Shown here: piece after piece, positions 43,301 to 53,439 of the stretch
Position numbering within the stretch: position 1 is the first letter of the stretch
Layout of the letters: the number at the start of each line of letters is the position of its first letter
From: a virus
IMG/VR virus record: IMGVR_UViG_3300032116_000032
Span: 1-64,000 of that record
Strand: one strand, 5' to 3'
DNA length: 64,000 nucleotides
Program-made: the position numbers and the translations under genes
The notes under the pieces: model-generated
Seen by the model: only the letters and a program-made list of their open reading frames with translations
What the model was told of the DNA's origin: nothing
Database searches by the model: none

Positions 43301-45442
43301 GATACAACCGATATTAGTGTAACAAATGCTCAAGGGGGTAATGTTCTAAATGCTAGTGTTAACTGTACTAAAAATATAACGTTAGTTGCGACAGAGAACC
43401 CAACTTCAGGAGATATTCAAGAATCAAGTAAAGCTCAATGGTATAGTATTCCTGCAATGGCTTGTCGTAGAGTTGCGATCCAAAGGATTAAAGCGGAAAT
43501 TCCAAAAGATGAAACTCCGCAACCAAGTCCTGTACCGCCAAAACCGGTACCAACACCTGTCCCGAACATTCTTACAGGTCAGACTCAAAGTATTAAACCT
43601 GAACCTAAAATTACTATTGAACAAAAAATTAAAGAAGGTATTTCTAAAAAAATATTAAGAAATCTTTTTACTGAGTGTGATTATTTCCAAATCATAAAAG
43701 AAAGTGATCCTATGATATACGATTCTATAAAAGATAGAATTAAATATTTTAGTCCTGCTTTCCACTCGATGACACCTGAAGGTTTAAATGCTCGTTTGAC
43801 TTTCTTACAACAATGTATGAGACCTGGTCAAACAATTCCTGTTATAGGTGCCGACGGTAGACCAAAATATAATGACGCATTAAATACTACATTTGGTGCA
43901 CCACCAATTCTGATTTTAAGATTTGGTGACTTTTATCATACCAAAATAGTGCCGACAAATCTTGGTATTAGTTACGACCCACTTCATTTAGATATAAATC
44001 CTGAAGGGATTGGAGTACAACCAATGTTGGCTAACATATCATTGTCTTTTAATATAATTGGAGGTATGGGTCTTAAAGAACCAGTCCAAGAATTACAAAA
44101 CGCACTTTCTTTCAATTATTATGCTAATACAGAAATTTATGATGAAAGAGCAACCGCAACTGAAGATACGAGTAAGATGGATCAATACGTTGTTCAAAAA
44201 ATAACTTCTGCATTCCCAACTGTAAGTTCACAGGAAGCGGCAAACATAGTTAATAACGTACAACCTAAAAAAGGTGGAAGTACTATGGGTGTAATTGCAA
44301 GTGATACCGATATTGACTATACAACTCTATTAACTTCATTACAAGACGGACTACAAGGATATTTTAAAGCCTATTATGATGCGATTAGTAAAATTAATAC
44401 GGATTATAATTTTGGAGTTTTACAAATTGCATTACAAGATAAATCATATACTGAAGGAGAACTTTCAGAATATACAAATGATAAAGTTAAAACCACACTT
44501 TATGGTAAAAGTAATAATTATCAAGAATATGTTGAGAACTTAATCAAAGAAGTTAAAAAAGACATTGAACAAAATGATGACCCAATTCTTTCTTATTTGA
44601 AGGGAGAAAACCAAATGACAAATAAAATTAAAAGAGAATTAGAAGATAAATTACAAGCGTATGCAACACAAAGACAACAACCAATTTTAGATGTTATAAC
44701 AAACAACACATCAAACATAACAAAAGTTGAAACTGATTTAAATTATTTGTTTAGACAATTAGATGTTGTATCTGATAAATTAGATGGTTATTTAGGATCC
44801 AATAACGAACCAATTGGATATGATCTAAGTGGAGATACTTTCTTTGGGCCAGCAACTACAGATGGAACATTAGCTAATTTATATACCAAAAAAGTACCTG
44901 AAACGATAACCAAGTTTGAAAAACTTTTGGAAAGTTATAAAATAATATCGAAAGATGGATTCTTTAAAAAGAGAACATCAACTATTGAAAATGGGAGTGG
45001 TTGTAAATTTGTGGTAAATAATCAAGGATATTTTGGTTTGAATGGTGATTGTCCTTGGAATAGATTTTATATCGCAATGTCCCCTTTATTTACTAAAGAA
45101 CAATCATATACTGAATTTGTAAATGATTTGGTAAGTGGACCTGAAATAAAAAATAACCCAACTATTATCGACTTAGTAAAAAGGGCGTGTAACAATGTAA
45201 AAGAAGATTACATTCCATTCCAAGAAATATGGACAAAAGTTTTTACTGATATAGAAAAATCACAAGATTATGTTACAGTTACAACATTTAAATTACCCGA
45301 CGGACAAGTGAAGGTGTGTAACTATAAAACACCAATAACCGACAACACAAATCAAAAAAACAAAAAATTAAAAGACCTGTACTCAAGTGTTAACTTGAAC
45401 GACAATAAAAAGACCTTCAATGGTAAAGTAACATTCAATTAA
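40328..45442 (+). CDS. Giant baseplate/tube-junction protein with an OmpA-like domain
   Basis: A 1704-residue protein. The first 550 residues are a Tyr/Asn/Pro-rich virion-type region. MFSIENLAWRTSDRPGYTYD and RSGQISWTIIVDNPSMMNTI (about 617-710) match a tail-tube/baseplate-junction pattern. Residues about 892-955 look like an OmpA-type peptidoglycan-binding domain (KVEIELVGSASAPQKVSYNK followed by LSERRNDSVKKWFL), with the Asn and Arg residues typical of that fold. PPILILRFGDFYHTKIVPTN and LANISLSFNIIGGMGLKEPV (about 1200-1255) again resemble CIS tube-initiator domains (T4 gp48/gp54 position). A helical C-terminus follows. It is one base upstream of the gp53-like gene. It probably combines functions held by several T4 baseplate proteins. 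Confidence 0.65.
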   Translation: MAESFLSFGNSELFRKQLLVRNLQPYGVPGAYTSPGNPVNYETNLTVSNVVDSPNNYVSTNIFASDLYPLNEYGPEGGFGNPIGVNLTPVLEPNQGPYYPINGEQSQGLVLVNEFFIESAYVTNRWGPSGGYKDLVIITDVQQSGLIYQPYWYPGYYSYSSYSTYGIVFSDDPLGSNGPLSADSYLAKIGAEQLKFAFNERIAQELEQATIGAINLDTISDPFSASLLATGQQPFFIRNWKITVPENPALAAVSLANRLTGTYFPVSFIPGDYFDDDNPINGPQNAAALGVANNLTGGLLAPILNKYRSPSEVFVANTGNGQRSALFSALDYNLYRPAYNRGIVGGLIAGASAAVNRLFDQDKAQSSGYYVGSENAEPSQIDGPPNQLPVNQFGVQQQTIVYGPQELGILYEGNENQLNFGLKGKSYTDGGGTSGQMVWTSPKYKGDAGFHATVGGGAGSLDDEFNQISGDYLRYQSIDVPFRPGSILYETQRLVDSADQVQGQARLKHVGTAINQVSKVFNDGYKELTKGSRVLSYVNQADGTQAGLEYCRVFQKDTPYYTYADLQKVDGITTSGRRFDYSIFDNTYNLNIAPLRNPGSTNIVDGKVKKYMFSIENLAWRTSDRPGYTYDDLPVCEKGPNGGRIMWFPPYNVKFSDDTKPDFNATSFIGRPEPIYTYKNTSRSGQISWTIIVDNPSMMNTIIEKQMKGASKDRIQSIIDSFYAGCTKYDIYELGIKFNTIPTKDLYTYQQILNNPRLTTEEQVEVLQSIPTNQETTNANDASGADGTEGTTGTGNQQAQNIQYVDADLSNYVGYGFYFENDVPGGPNGTKPGENKEGGTSAYNYDYYYNQYIGLEPTYLQQAPQTVYVGTDQFTKEGIPNFFSTVVTGNFNIIQTDLIQKQLNEILVDKKGKVEIELVGSASAPQKVSYNKKLSERRNDSVKKWFLAQKLKDGKTLQEYQSAGFFKMTLNANGEQLVIPKTKEEAAATTGDTTDISVTNAQGGNVLNASVNCTKNITLVATENPTSGDIQESSKAQWYSIPAMACRRVAIQRIKAEIPKDETPQPSPVPPKPVPTPVPNILTGQTQSIKPEPKITIEQKIKEGISKKILRNLFTECDYFQIIKESDPMIYDSIKDRIKYFSPAFHSMTPEGLNARLTFLQQCMRPGQTIPVIGADGRPKYNDALNTTFGAPPILILRFGDFYHTKIVPTNLGISYDPLHLDINPEGIGVQPMLANISLSFNIIGGMGLKEPVQELQNALSFNYYANTEIYDERATATEDTSKMDQYVVQKITSAFPTVSSQEAANIVNNVQPKKGGSTMGVIASDTDIDYTTLLTSLQDGLQGYFKAYYDAISKINTDYNFGVLQIALQDKSYTEGELSEYTNDKVKTTLYGKSNNYQEYVENLIKEVKKDIEQNDDPILSYLKGENQMTNKIKRELEDKLQAYATQRQQPILDVITNNTSNITKVETDLNYLFRQLDVVSDKLDGYLGSNNEPIGYDLSGDTFFGPATTDGTLANLYTKKVPETITKFEKLLESYKIISKDGFFKKRTSTIENGSGCKFVVNNQGYFGLNGDCPWNRFYIAMSPLFTKEQSYTEFVNDLVSGPEIKNNPTIIDLVKRACNNVKEDYIPFQEIWTKVFTDIEKSQDYVTVTTFKLPDGQVKVCNYKTPITDNTNQKNKKLKDLYSSVNLNDNKKTFNGKVTFN

Positions 45443-45443
45443 A

Positions 45444-45767
45444 ATGCCTTTTCAATATTGGAATAGATATACGAATTTTTTAATCAACGGAGAACAAACT
45501 GTTGTCCCCTTTGTACCAGTACCAGCAAAAACCTCAGATAAAAATTATATTTTTATAATTGGTCAATCAAGATTGGATAAAGCATCACAACAATTTTATG
45601 GATCACCCTACTTTGGATGGTTAATAATGGCGGCGAATCCCCAATATTCAGGAAATGAGTACTCAATACCTGATGGTGCTGTATTGACAATTCCATTTCC
45701 GTTAGTAGCTTCTTTACAAGACTATAAAAACGCATTAGAAAATTACTTCTTCTACTATGGCAGATAA
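45444..45767 (+). CDS. Baseplate wedge protein gp53-like with LysM-type domain
   Basis: A 107-residue protein. QSRLDKASQQFYGSPYFGWL followed by IMAANPQYSGNEYSIPDGAV and LTIPFP is the pattern of the LysM-like domain shared by tail protein X and the T4 gp53 wedge component (D-x-x-S-x-x-F-Y-G, then W-x-I-x-x-A-N, then I-P-x-G-x-x-L-x-I-P). It starts one base after the preceding gene and overlaps the giant hub gene by 11 bases, so all three are translated together. T4 gp53 is about 196 residues, so this is a reduced version. Confidence 0.7.
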   Translation: MPFQYWNRYTNFLINGEQTVVPFVPVPAKTSDKNYIFIIGQSRLDKASQQFYGSPYFGWLIMAANPQYSGNEYSIPDGAVLTIPFPLVASLQDYKNALENYFFYYGR

Positions 45768-48700
45768 CGGCGAAAATATATTAGTAGAATTTGACTACGA
45801 TAATATTACTTTAATTGACCCAAATAAATTAATTGACGAACAAGGTAATGTTAAGGACCGACTTGTAAAACAAGAGGACTTAGTTTTCTATGCAAATTTG
45901 GAATGTAATGTTTTACCAAGAACAAAATTAGCGGTAGGGTCTGCGATGAACGATCAACAAAGAACAATCTCTGTTGGTAAGATTAATTTTTTAAATCCTG
46001 GTCATAAAACATTTTTGGATACTGCTTGGTCAGATGAACTAACAGGTAAGGGTACTTTGGAAGGTAAAGGTGTTAACCAACCTAAATTAACCGCAGTTAA
46101 AAACCCAAACAAATCCGACGATTTTTATATAACTCAAAACCTTTGGTCAAATGGAACACCTGGCGCAGTTGATAATGGATTTTTAGGTATTAAAAGTATT
46201 AGATTTTCAATAGGTACAGATTTCTTACCTGTGATTGATATTGAATTAGAGGACGTTAAGGGTAGAGCTTTATTCGAAGGGGGTAATAGTTCACCATACT
46301 CAGCATTTTTTCAGTTACCATATCCACAGTTTACACTAACAATGAAGGGTTATTATGGAAAGGCGGTTAAGTTCCCTATTATGTTACAATCATTCAGTTC
46401 CAAATTCAATCCATCTTCCCATAATTTTGAAATATCATTAAAGTTCTACGGATACAAGTATACTCTATTATCTTACGTGAATTATGGATCACTGATGGCG
46501 GTTCCACACATGTATAATAACGTTGTTAATCAGGCTACCGTATCAAAGACGCAAGGAAGTAACACAAATGAACAATCTGCACAAACACCAACAATTGTTA
46601 GTAGAGGTTATCAAAAAATGAAAGAAATTTATTCTGATTATAAATCAAAAGGATTAATTCCTGATGATTTTCCAGAAATAACTTTGAACCAACTTAATTT
46701 TAGATTACAAAAATTTATTGACGATGTATTAAGTGAGTTTGCAAAAGAAAATCTTGGTGTTCTAACCGAGATGACAAATTATACAAACGCATTAACTTTG
46801 TACCAACAAAAAGTTTATTTGTATGGGTCTTCATGGTTCAATAATTATATGAATGTAAAATCACCCATAGTTTTAAAAAATGGGCAAAATATATATGACT
46901 TCAAACCTGACTTGGACGCTCAAAAACAAGAAACCGCTTTAACGGAACTTGATGGTATTATTAAAGACAATAATGCAAAATTAAACGAAAATAGTATTTT
47001 TGGAACAAACGGATCGTATACTGTTGGAAACAAAACAGTTCAGTCTAAAATATCTGTCCCAATAGAAATGAAGACATTTGCGAAAGGTGAGTTAATAACT
47101 AATGTAGATTTAGAAAAAACTTTCAGAGCATCACCAAACGCACCTAAAGGAACATTGTCACCTTTAAATACACCACAGACCGGATTGACCGCTACAGATT
47201 TGGCATTTGCAACATTTAAAACCAACTTGGAAACTAAATTTAAAGAAACGAATGGACAATTTTTTATTTTTGACGGACCCAATACCTTTATGAGTATTAC
47301 AGATACGGCTGGTAAATCTGCACAAAAGTTTAGAACTCAAATTGAACAACAAATTACAGAAAGTTTAGCATCTAAATTTAATAGTCAGGGTGAAAATAGT
47401 TTAGGATTTATTCCATCCATAAGAAACATATTGGCAATTTTTTATTGTCAAGGTGAGGCATTTTTAAGATTGTTAGATGAGGTTCATAAAAAAGCTTGGG
47501 ACCAAAGAGAAAACCCATATAGAAGGGCTGCTATTTTTGGAAATCAAACAACGGCCCCAAGTGTTGACATTAAAGACTCGACACAAAATAACGAACCAAT
47601 TTATCCTTGGCCACAAGTGATCCAAGAAACCGTTGGGGACGACAATCAAGAAAAGTTTCAAGTAATTTATCCTGGTGCTCAAAATGTTGCAAACTCATAT
47701 AGAGCTTACGATCCTGAAATATGGCCCGAGGTTGAATTTGTTGAACAATTTATTAAAGGGTACACTCAAAGACAAAACGACGCTGATAAAAGAGGTGCTG
47801 AATTTAATGAAATAGATCTACAACCATCTCGAATCTCTTTGAACGGAATTGATTTTCCTGTTTCAAATGAAGTATTTCAGAATAAAGAAGAGTCTAAATA
47901 CTTCTTTGAGATATATGAAAGACTTCTTTTGAATTCATATTACAGTAGACTAAACAGACAATCAGGTTATAATCTATCTATTTATGAAGCTGAAGCTGAT
48001 GATGAAGCTGTAAACATATTAAAAAGTCTTGGTCAAGATAATCCATTCTTATCTAAAACAATTAAAGAATATCTCTTAGATAGTAATAATTATTTACCAT
48101 TCTTAAGACATATATCAAATCAAGGTCAAGGTGAAAGTTGGCAATCATACATAAGAGGTGAGTTTGTTACTAACTATATCAAAAATGATGTAAGGAACCC
48201 AAATGTGTTATATAATGAGGATATTATTGTTTCTACTAAATCTCAACCTAACGTTTCTTTAAGTAACCCAAAAAATTTAACAAATTTAAATAAATACCTT
48301 GCAGGAACTTCAGTTTCTAATGTGTTTGAGTTTGGTGATACATACCCACTCACTGATTTAGATTGGGATAAAAAGAATTTGGCCGATGGTAAATCATTAA
48401 ACAATGCAAACGAAGCATTTGATACAAAAGATGTTTTAAACTACAACCCTATACAATTAACAATAACTAATTTCTTAGATAATACAAACGAAAATCAAAG
48501 GAGACCTTTTACACACTTCAATTTTGTAGACCTAAATGTAACCCCTAATCTTTTAATTCTTAAAAATTTTTATAAAGACAGAGAATACAAAGACCAACTA
48601 GTCACTGAAGGTAATATATCATACTCCAATTATTCAGGAAATGTGTTTTCTGAACAGACAACATCTATGTTGAATACACCTTACTTTATAAACGCAATAC

Positions 48701-51700
48701 AACAAGGGGTTTTTAATTTTAGATACAAACAAAACGATCCATACCCATACAAAAGTGCCGCGTATTTGTTTTTGAATAGTTTACCATTAGGGACACTAAG
48801 AGAAAAATATAAAACTTTCGATGGTCAAGCCACAACTGATTTGAACTACATTTTAGCAACAATGAAAAAATTTGGGGCGGTTCATAAATTACCGTATGCT
48901 TGGATTTTAAAATACGGTTCTATTTGGCATAGATATAAAATCTACGACAAAACAGGAAAAGACTTTTTAGATGACGTATGGAAAAACTTTAACTACTTAG
49001 AAAATTGGGATCCAGGATTTTCTTCATCAACAAAGACATACTCATTGTTGATTGATGGTGATCAAAAAAATCTTGTATTACAAAATACTACAGGAACACC
49101 TCCATTCACAGATATGACAACAGGGTTCTACCCCCAACTAATTGATGACTTTAATGTGTTCTTACAAGGATTAAAATTATTTAGTGGTAAAACACAAGTT
49201 TCTGGTAACTGTGAGGTTAAATCAATTAGTGGTAATTGTAAAACTTTCCAAGTCACGGGAACTTGTTCAAATAACGGTACAGGAATAACAATAAATTCAA
49301 TCACAAACAATTATATTTCTTTACCTCACAAAATTTATATTCCTTCATTGAATATTAATTTACAATTAATAACGCAAGTCACTGGTACTACAGGAGGTAC
49401 TGGATTTTATAATACATCATCAAACTTAAACGCAACATTTAATAATTTACCTTTTGTTTTAGGGACGTTTGCAAATATCACAAATCCAACATCTACTCAA
49501 ATACAAAATGGACAAATTTTAGGAGGATCACCCAATATATCTGGTATAACAATATTAAATGTAATTTCAGCGTCAACAACCACAACCTCAACTTCAGGAG
49601 TGACTAATACTCAAGCTTTACCACCACCACCAACAAAAAGTGGCAACGCAACGGAAGTCACAACATTACTAATTTCAAACGTTACATACACAGTCACTAT
49701 CTATGTTTTTGGACCACAAAAATATGCAGTACTAAGAGATCAAAATCAAGTCGTACTTCAAATAGGACAAAACGCTTCAAATGCTAGCGTCACAAACCAA
49801 CAACTAAGAGAAGAAATTGTCTACAGTTATTTTAACTCTTTAGTTACTAACCCAAACAATCCACAATTCATTCAAAGTGTACAAAGTGTTCAAGGGGCAA
49901 CACCGGCAATTACTTCTTCAGTTGTTACTAGTTTATGTGAAGTATCTTCTGCAAGTTCACAAACATTTAACTATACAGTTTTGAACCCACCAATCCAAAT
50001 TTTGGATGTGTTGAGTAATGTGTTAAATAATGGAACAATCATAAATGGATTAAATTTAAATGGGAATGTAGTTTTAACATCACAAATTTCAGGGACAACT
50101 GGAGGTGTTGGTTTATATAATACAACAACAATACAATCGGCAACAACCTCACCATTTGTAGTTCAAAATCAATATGTACAAGGTATTGCATCATCATCAA
50201 TACAACCATTATTAGACAATAAAAAACTAATAATGTTTAATACCACTAACTCTACCATATTTGGAGCGCCAGGTTTTGACCCAAATAATTCAACAAGAAG
50301 TATGAGGATATCTCCTTACTCTGTCATCGTTAGAAGTACAGATGAAACAGGTTATTACGTTCTACCTTCGTTCGGGTCAAATATAAATCAAGCGAGAGAA
50401 GAATCTTTCAAAAACGGATCAATGAAGATAGAATTATATAACAATCCTTCTATGTTCAATGGAACCGTAAGATTATTTTGGAATGCACCACAATACGGAT
50501 GGTTCAACAATGACCAAGTCAAAAAAAATAATCCCTTAACTTATTTAAAAGAAATTTTAAACGAACAAAAAGAACAGCAAAACTTTTTGATATCAGGAGA
50601 AATTACCGATTACACAAGTTTTGAAGAATTATTTACTACGTTTAATACTCAAACTTTAGATCTATTTGAATCTGAGTTTTTAAATTTTAGTAGATCATTA
50701 TATGATTATGTCGACACATTACCTGAGACTACAAAAGCTGAGGTTTCCGTTGGTACAAGTAATCAAGTTAAAAATCCTGATGGTAGTGTGGTTCAACTCC
50801 AAAACCCTGATGGAAGTGTTGGTTCACTATCCCAAAAAACATTTAAGAATTTTCATTTCTTGATGAGAGAACTAATGAAAATACAGACACCAACAGGAAC
50901 TTCACCTGAAACAAAACTTAGTGAAATAATCACAAGTCAAAACACTCAGTTCCAACAAGTTTTGTCATCTTTTGTGAACTATGATGTAGCGTTTAAGTTT
51001 GGAAACCCGACTCAATTTGATAGAAGATTGTATTTAACTTTCTCAACAAGGTTTTTAGAGAACCCAATTATTTATGGGCCATATGAACAAGGAACACTAC
51101 CACCACAAGTTACTGTTGCTCAATCACAACAACAGAGTCCTGAAACTTGGAAAAAGTTATTATACTATGTTGGTGAATCATCAATACCTAAATTACAATA
51201 TAAAAATAACGGGTCATATATTACTGACTTCTTTATTGATTTAAATGTACAATTTAATGAAAAAAATGTTGAAGACTTTGCACCACTCATTAAAGTTTAT
51301 GCTAGTGAAAAATTAAAAAAGAATAACTTGAATTTAGCGTCATTTTATTCTTTGATGGACAACTACATAATTGCATCTGATAATTACATAGGTAATGTTA
51401 TTAATGTAATGTTACCTCAAGTAAGAAAAGAATTACCAACAGTCTTAATTAATCAAGAGTTGACTGAAAATAGGGCTAATTTGGAGGCAGGTTTTACTGA
51501 ACAAACAAGAACTGAATTATGGGAAACATTCAAAGCATTAAATGATAGTTGGATTGCAGGATTTGATTTTCAAAACAAAACATTATTTGAAGATGTTCTT
51601 TTGGTTGATAGGGCAAGTAGAAATGTAGGTGACAAGATTATCGTAGATATTTTTGAAATTCAAGAATTAATCAAAGACGGAAGTTATAAAAATACATTGT

Positions 51701-53193
51701 TAGACATGGTTACAACAATATTGGTTCAAAATAACTTCCAATATTTTATGTTACCTGCATTTGTCAATTTTTATAATATCCAAGACGTTGAAAAAAACCC
51801 AACACCTAGACCTGACGGAACTTTAGAATTTGGTAATTCTTTATTTGGAACATTCTTAAATGTTGATTACAGAAATAGTTCACCAAAATTCTTATGTTAT
51901 TACGTTAACAAACCAAGTGAACACTTGGATATGAACGATAATATTGATTACAGATACCGAGATGACGCCTTTGATCTTAGACGTGCTAGTGATAACCCAC
52001 TTCAAGAAAATCAGGCTTACAAATTAGATTGGGATAAATCAAACAAAGTGGTTGGTTTTAACGTGGATGTAACAAAACCAAATCAACAAATCTTTAAAAG
52101 TTTTAGTGTTAACCAAAATCCTGGAAAACCAACATCAGAATCTTTAGAAATGTTAAATCAAATGGCAAACTTGGGTGGAAACAGACGATCAACAACTCAA
52201 TCCGTTTCTTTATATAATCTTTATAAGAATAGAAGCTATGAATGTAGTGTTGAAATGATGGGATGTGCATTAATCCAACCATTGATGTACTTTAATATTA
52301 GAAACGTCCCTATGTTCTCGGGGCCATATATGATTACAAAGGTGACTCATGACATCACTGAAGATAATTTCAGTACTTCATTTACAGGAACAAGACAACC
52401 GTTTTATGCACTACCTAAGATTGATAATTTTATTCAAACATTGAATATTAAAATTTTGAATACAATACAATCTAGAATCCAACAGAATGAAAAGAAAGAA
52501 AGAGAAAGTTCGGCAAATGTATTGGCCCAAAAAGAAAATGTTTTATCTAATATCAAAGCGGAAGAACAACTAACTAAAAATCAAGATTGTGTTGCTAATA
52601 TCAACCCAAGATATCTAAACTATACAGGACTTGATACACCGGCACAAACATCTCAAACTACAAAAGAATTGTTTAATGCGATAAGAGATGAATTATTAAG
52701 TAGAGGTTATACAGCGACTGGAGACACAACGCCGTTGGTTGCAGGGTTAGCATTTACAATGGTATATGTTGATTCAGGTAAAGGATCAGGAATAAATGCA
52801 TACGAGAACAACTACAGTACTATAAATCTGACCGAAGTTTATGGACCTAATTTTGTAAATTACATTAAGAAAAGTTATTATTGTATTACAAGAGGAACTA
52901 ACAGTAACTTACCTGTTGCATCATTTAATACATTTAAAGACTTCATAAAATTTGTAGTAGATAAAACATCGACATTATATACATTATTAAATCAAGATAA
53001 AAATAATTTTGATTTCTCAACACTAGAAGGATTATCAGCGGCAACTGCAAAACAATATGTATTAAGTTATCCTGTTGAACAACCTGCAAATGTGTATACT
53101 ACTTTAACAGAACAAGAAAAATTAACACTACAACAAGAATTTGTTGCGGCTTATAATGTTTACGAAACAGTACAAACTTTCAAAATAAGCTGA
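45757..53193 (+). CDS. Giant baseplate hub protein
   Basis: At 2478 residues this is the largest gene in the window. The N-terminal region (LVFYANLECNVLPRTKLAVG, then SIRFSIGTDFLPVIDIELED and VKGRALFEGGNSSPYSAFFQ) and the region near 2165-2215 (CALIQPLMYFNIRNVPMFSG, then PYMITKVTHDI) match the two ends of gp27-like hub proteins. They enclose large insertions. Two copies of a beta module with the core QVTGTTGGTGFYNT / QISGTTGGVGLYNT lie at about 1207-1222 and 1446-1460. The last 200 residues form a separate helical domain of unknown type (LFNAIRDELLSRGYTATGDT, then FKDFIKFVVDKTSTLYTLL). It has no recognisable lysozyme catalytic motif. It presumably forms the hub and tip of the baseplate. Confidence 0.65.
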   Translation: MADNGENILVEFDYDNITLIDPNKLIDEQGNVKDRLVKQEDLVFYANLECNVLPRTKLAVGSAMNDQQRTISVGKINFLNPGHKTFLDTAWSDELTGKGTLEGKGVNQPKLTAVKNPNKSDDFYITQNLWSNGTPGAVDNGFLGIKSIRFSIGTDFLPVIDIELEDVKGRALFEGGNSSPYSAFFQLPYPQFTLTMKGYYGKAVKFPIMLQSFSSKFNPSSHNFEISLKFYGYKYTLLSYVNYGSLMAVPHMYNNVVNQATVSKTQGSNTNEQSAQTPTIVSRGYQKMKEIYSDYKSKGLIPDDFPEITLNQLNFRLQKFIDDVLSEFAKENLGVLTEMTNYTNALTLYQQKVYLYGSSWFNNYMNVKSPIVLKNGQNIYDFKPDLDAQKQETALTELDGIIKDNNAKLNENSIFGTNGSYTVGNKTVQSKISVPIEMKTFAKGELITNVDLEKTFRASPNAPKGTLSPLNTPQTGLTATDLAFATFKTNLETKFKETNGQFFIFDGPNTFMSITDTAGKSAQKFRTQIEQQITESLASKFNSQGENSLGFIPSIRNILAIFYCQGEAFLRLLDEVHKKAWDQRENPYRRAAIFGNQTTAPSVDIKDSTQNNEPIYPWPQVIQETVGDDNQEKFQVIYPGAQNVANSYRAYDPEIWPEVEFVEQFIKGYTQRQNDADKRGAEFNEIDLQPSRISLNGIDFPVSNEVFQNKEESKYFFEIYERLLLNSYYSRLNRQSGYNLSIYEAEADDEAVNILKSLGQDNPFLSKTIKEYLLDSNNYLPFLRHISNQGQGESWQSYIRGEFVTNYIKNDVRNPNVLYNEDIIVSTKSQPNVSLSNPKNLTNLNKYLAGTSVSNVFEFGDTYPLTDLDWDKKNLADGKSLNNANEAFDTKDVLNYNPIQLTITNFLDNTNENQRRPFTHFNFVDLNVTPNLLILKNFYKDREYKDQLVTEGNISYSNYSGNVFSEQTTSMLNTPYFINAIQQGVFNFRYKQNDPYPYKSAAYLFLNSLPLGTLREKYKTFDGQATTDLNYILATMKKFGAVHKLPYAWILKYGSIWHRYKIYDKTGKDFLDDVWKNFNYLENWDPGFSSSTKTYSLLIDGDQKNLVLQNTTGTPPFTDMTTGFYPQLIDDFNVFLQGLKLFSGKTQVSGNCEVKSISGNCKTFQVTGTCSNNGTGITINSITNNYISLPHKIYIPSLNINLQLITQVTGTTGGTGFYNTSSNLNATFNNLPFVLGTFANITNPTSTQIQNGQILGGSPNISGITILNVISASTTTTSTSGVTNTQALPPPPTKSGNATEVTTLLISNVTYTVTIYVFGPQKYAVLRDQNQVVLQIGQNASNASVTNQQLREEIVYSYFNSLVTNPNNPQFIQSVQSVQGATPAITSSVVTSLCEVSSASSQTFNYTVLNPPIQILDVLSNVLNNGTIINGLNLNGNVVLTSQISGTTGGVGLYNTTTIQSATTSPFVVQNQYVQGIASSSIQPLLDNKKLIMFNTTNSTIFGAPGFDPNNSTRSMRISPYSVIVRSTDETGYYVLPSFGSNINQAREESFKNGSMKIELYNNPSMFNGTVRLFWNAPQYGWFNNDQVKKNNPLTYLKEILNEQKEQQNFLISGEITDYTSFEELFTTFNTQTLDLFESEFLNFSRSLYDYVDTLPETTKAEVSVGTSNQVKNPDGSVVQLQNPDGSVGSLSQKTFKNFHFLMRELMKIQTPTGTSPETKLSEIITSQNTQFQQVLSSFVNYDVAFKFGNPTQFDRRLYLTFSTRFLENPIIYGPYEQGTLPPQVTVAQSQQQSPETWKKLLYYVGESSIPKLQYKNNGSYITDFFIDLNVQFNEKNVEDFAPLIKVYASEKLKKNNLNLASFYSLMDNYIIASDNYIGNVINVMLPQVRKELPTVLINQELTENRANLEAGFTEQTRTELWETFKALNDSWIAGFDFQNKTLFEDVLLVDRASRNVGDKIIVDIFEIQELIKDGSYKNTLLDMVTTILVQNNFQYFMLPAFVNFYNIQDVEKNPTPRPDGTLEFGNSLFGTFLNVDYRNSSPKFLCYYVNKPSEHLDMNDNIDYRYRDDAFDLRRASDNPLQENQAYKLDWDKSNKVVGFNVDVTKPNQQIFKSFSVNQNPGKPTSESLEMLNQMANLGGNRRSTTQSVSLYNLYKNRSYECSVEMMGCALIQPLMYFNIRNVPMFSGPYMITKVTHDITEDNFSTSFTGTRQPFYALPKIDNFIQTLNIKILNTIQSRIQQNEKKERESSANVLAQKENVLSNIKAEEQLTKNQDCVANINPRYLNYTGLDTPAQTSQTTKELFNAIRDELLSRGYTATGDTTPLVAGLAFTMVYVDSGKGSGINAYENNYSTINLTEVYGPNFVNYIKKSYYCITRGTNSNLPVASFNTFKDFIKFVVDKTSTLYTLLNQDKNNFDFSTLEGLSAATAKQYVLSYPVEQPANVYTTLTEQEKLTLQQEFVAAYNVYETVQTFKIS

Positions 53194-53201
53194 TATTTAT
53201 A
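53194..53201 (+). promoter_or_regulatory. TATTTATA box after the giant hub gene
   Basis: Exact TATTTATA beginning one base after the stop codon of the hub gene and ending 12 bases before the ATG at 53214. Confidence 0.6.
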
Positions 53202-53213
53202 AATAAAATACTT

Positions 53214-53438
53214 ATGAGTACTAAAATGTTATTGGATAATTACTTGGGGAAAAATACAAGAGTATCCGAAAAAGATATGGGTGACGGAACAAAACAAGTT
53301 TGTGACTTAGACACAGGAGATTGTTATACTGTCAGAATCAAAGACGGACTCATCGAAAGAGTCGACAACACTATGAGAACATTTAAAAAAATTCAAGTAG
53401 AAACTAATCAAGGTTATAAAACATTATTAAACGGTTAA
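53214..53438 (+). CDS. Small unknown phage protein
   Basis: A 74-residue protein, strongly charged, with a central DLDTGDCYTVRIKDGLIERV that may form a small beta-hairpin domain. No family is recognised. It ends one base before the next gene and is preceded by a TATTTATA box, so the two form a late operon closed by the terminator at 54150. No membrane or signal segments are seen. Confidence 0.65.
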   Translation: MSTKMLLDNYLGKNTRVSEKDMGDGTKQVCDLDTGDCYTVRIKDGLIERVDNTMRTFKKIQVETNQGYKTLLNG

Positions 53439-53439
53439 G

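Noticed and set aside
52600-53193. A lysozyme or glucosaminidase at the end of the giant hub protein
   Set aside because: The region is helical and domain-like but shows no catalytic motif that I can defend.
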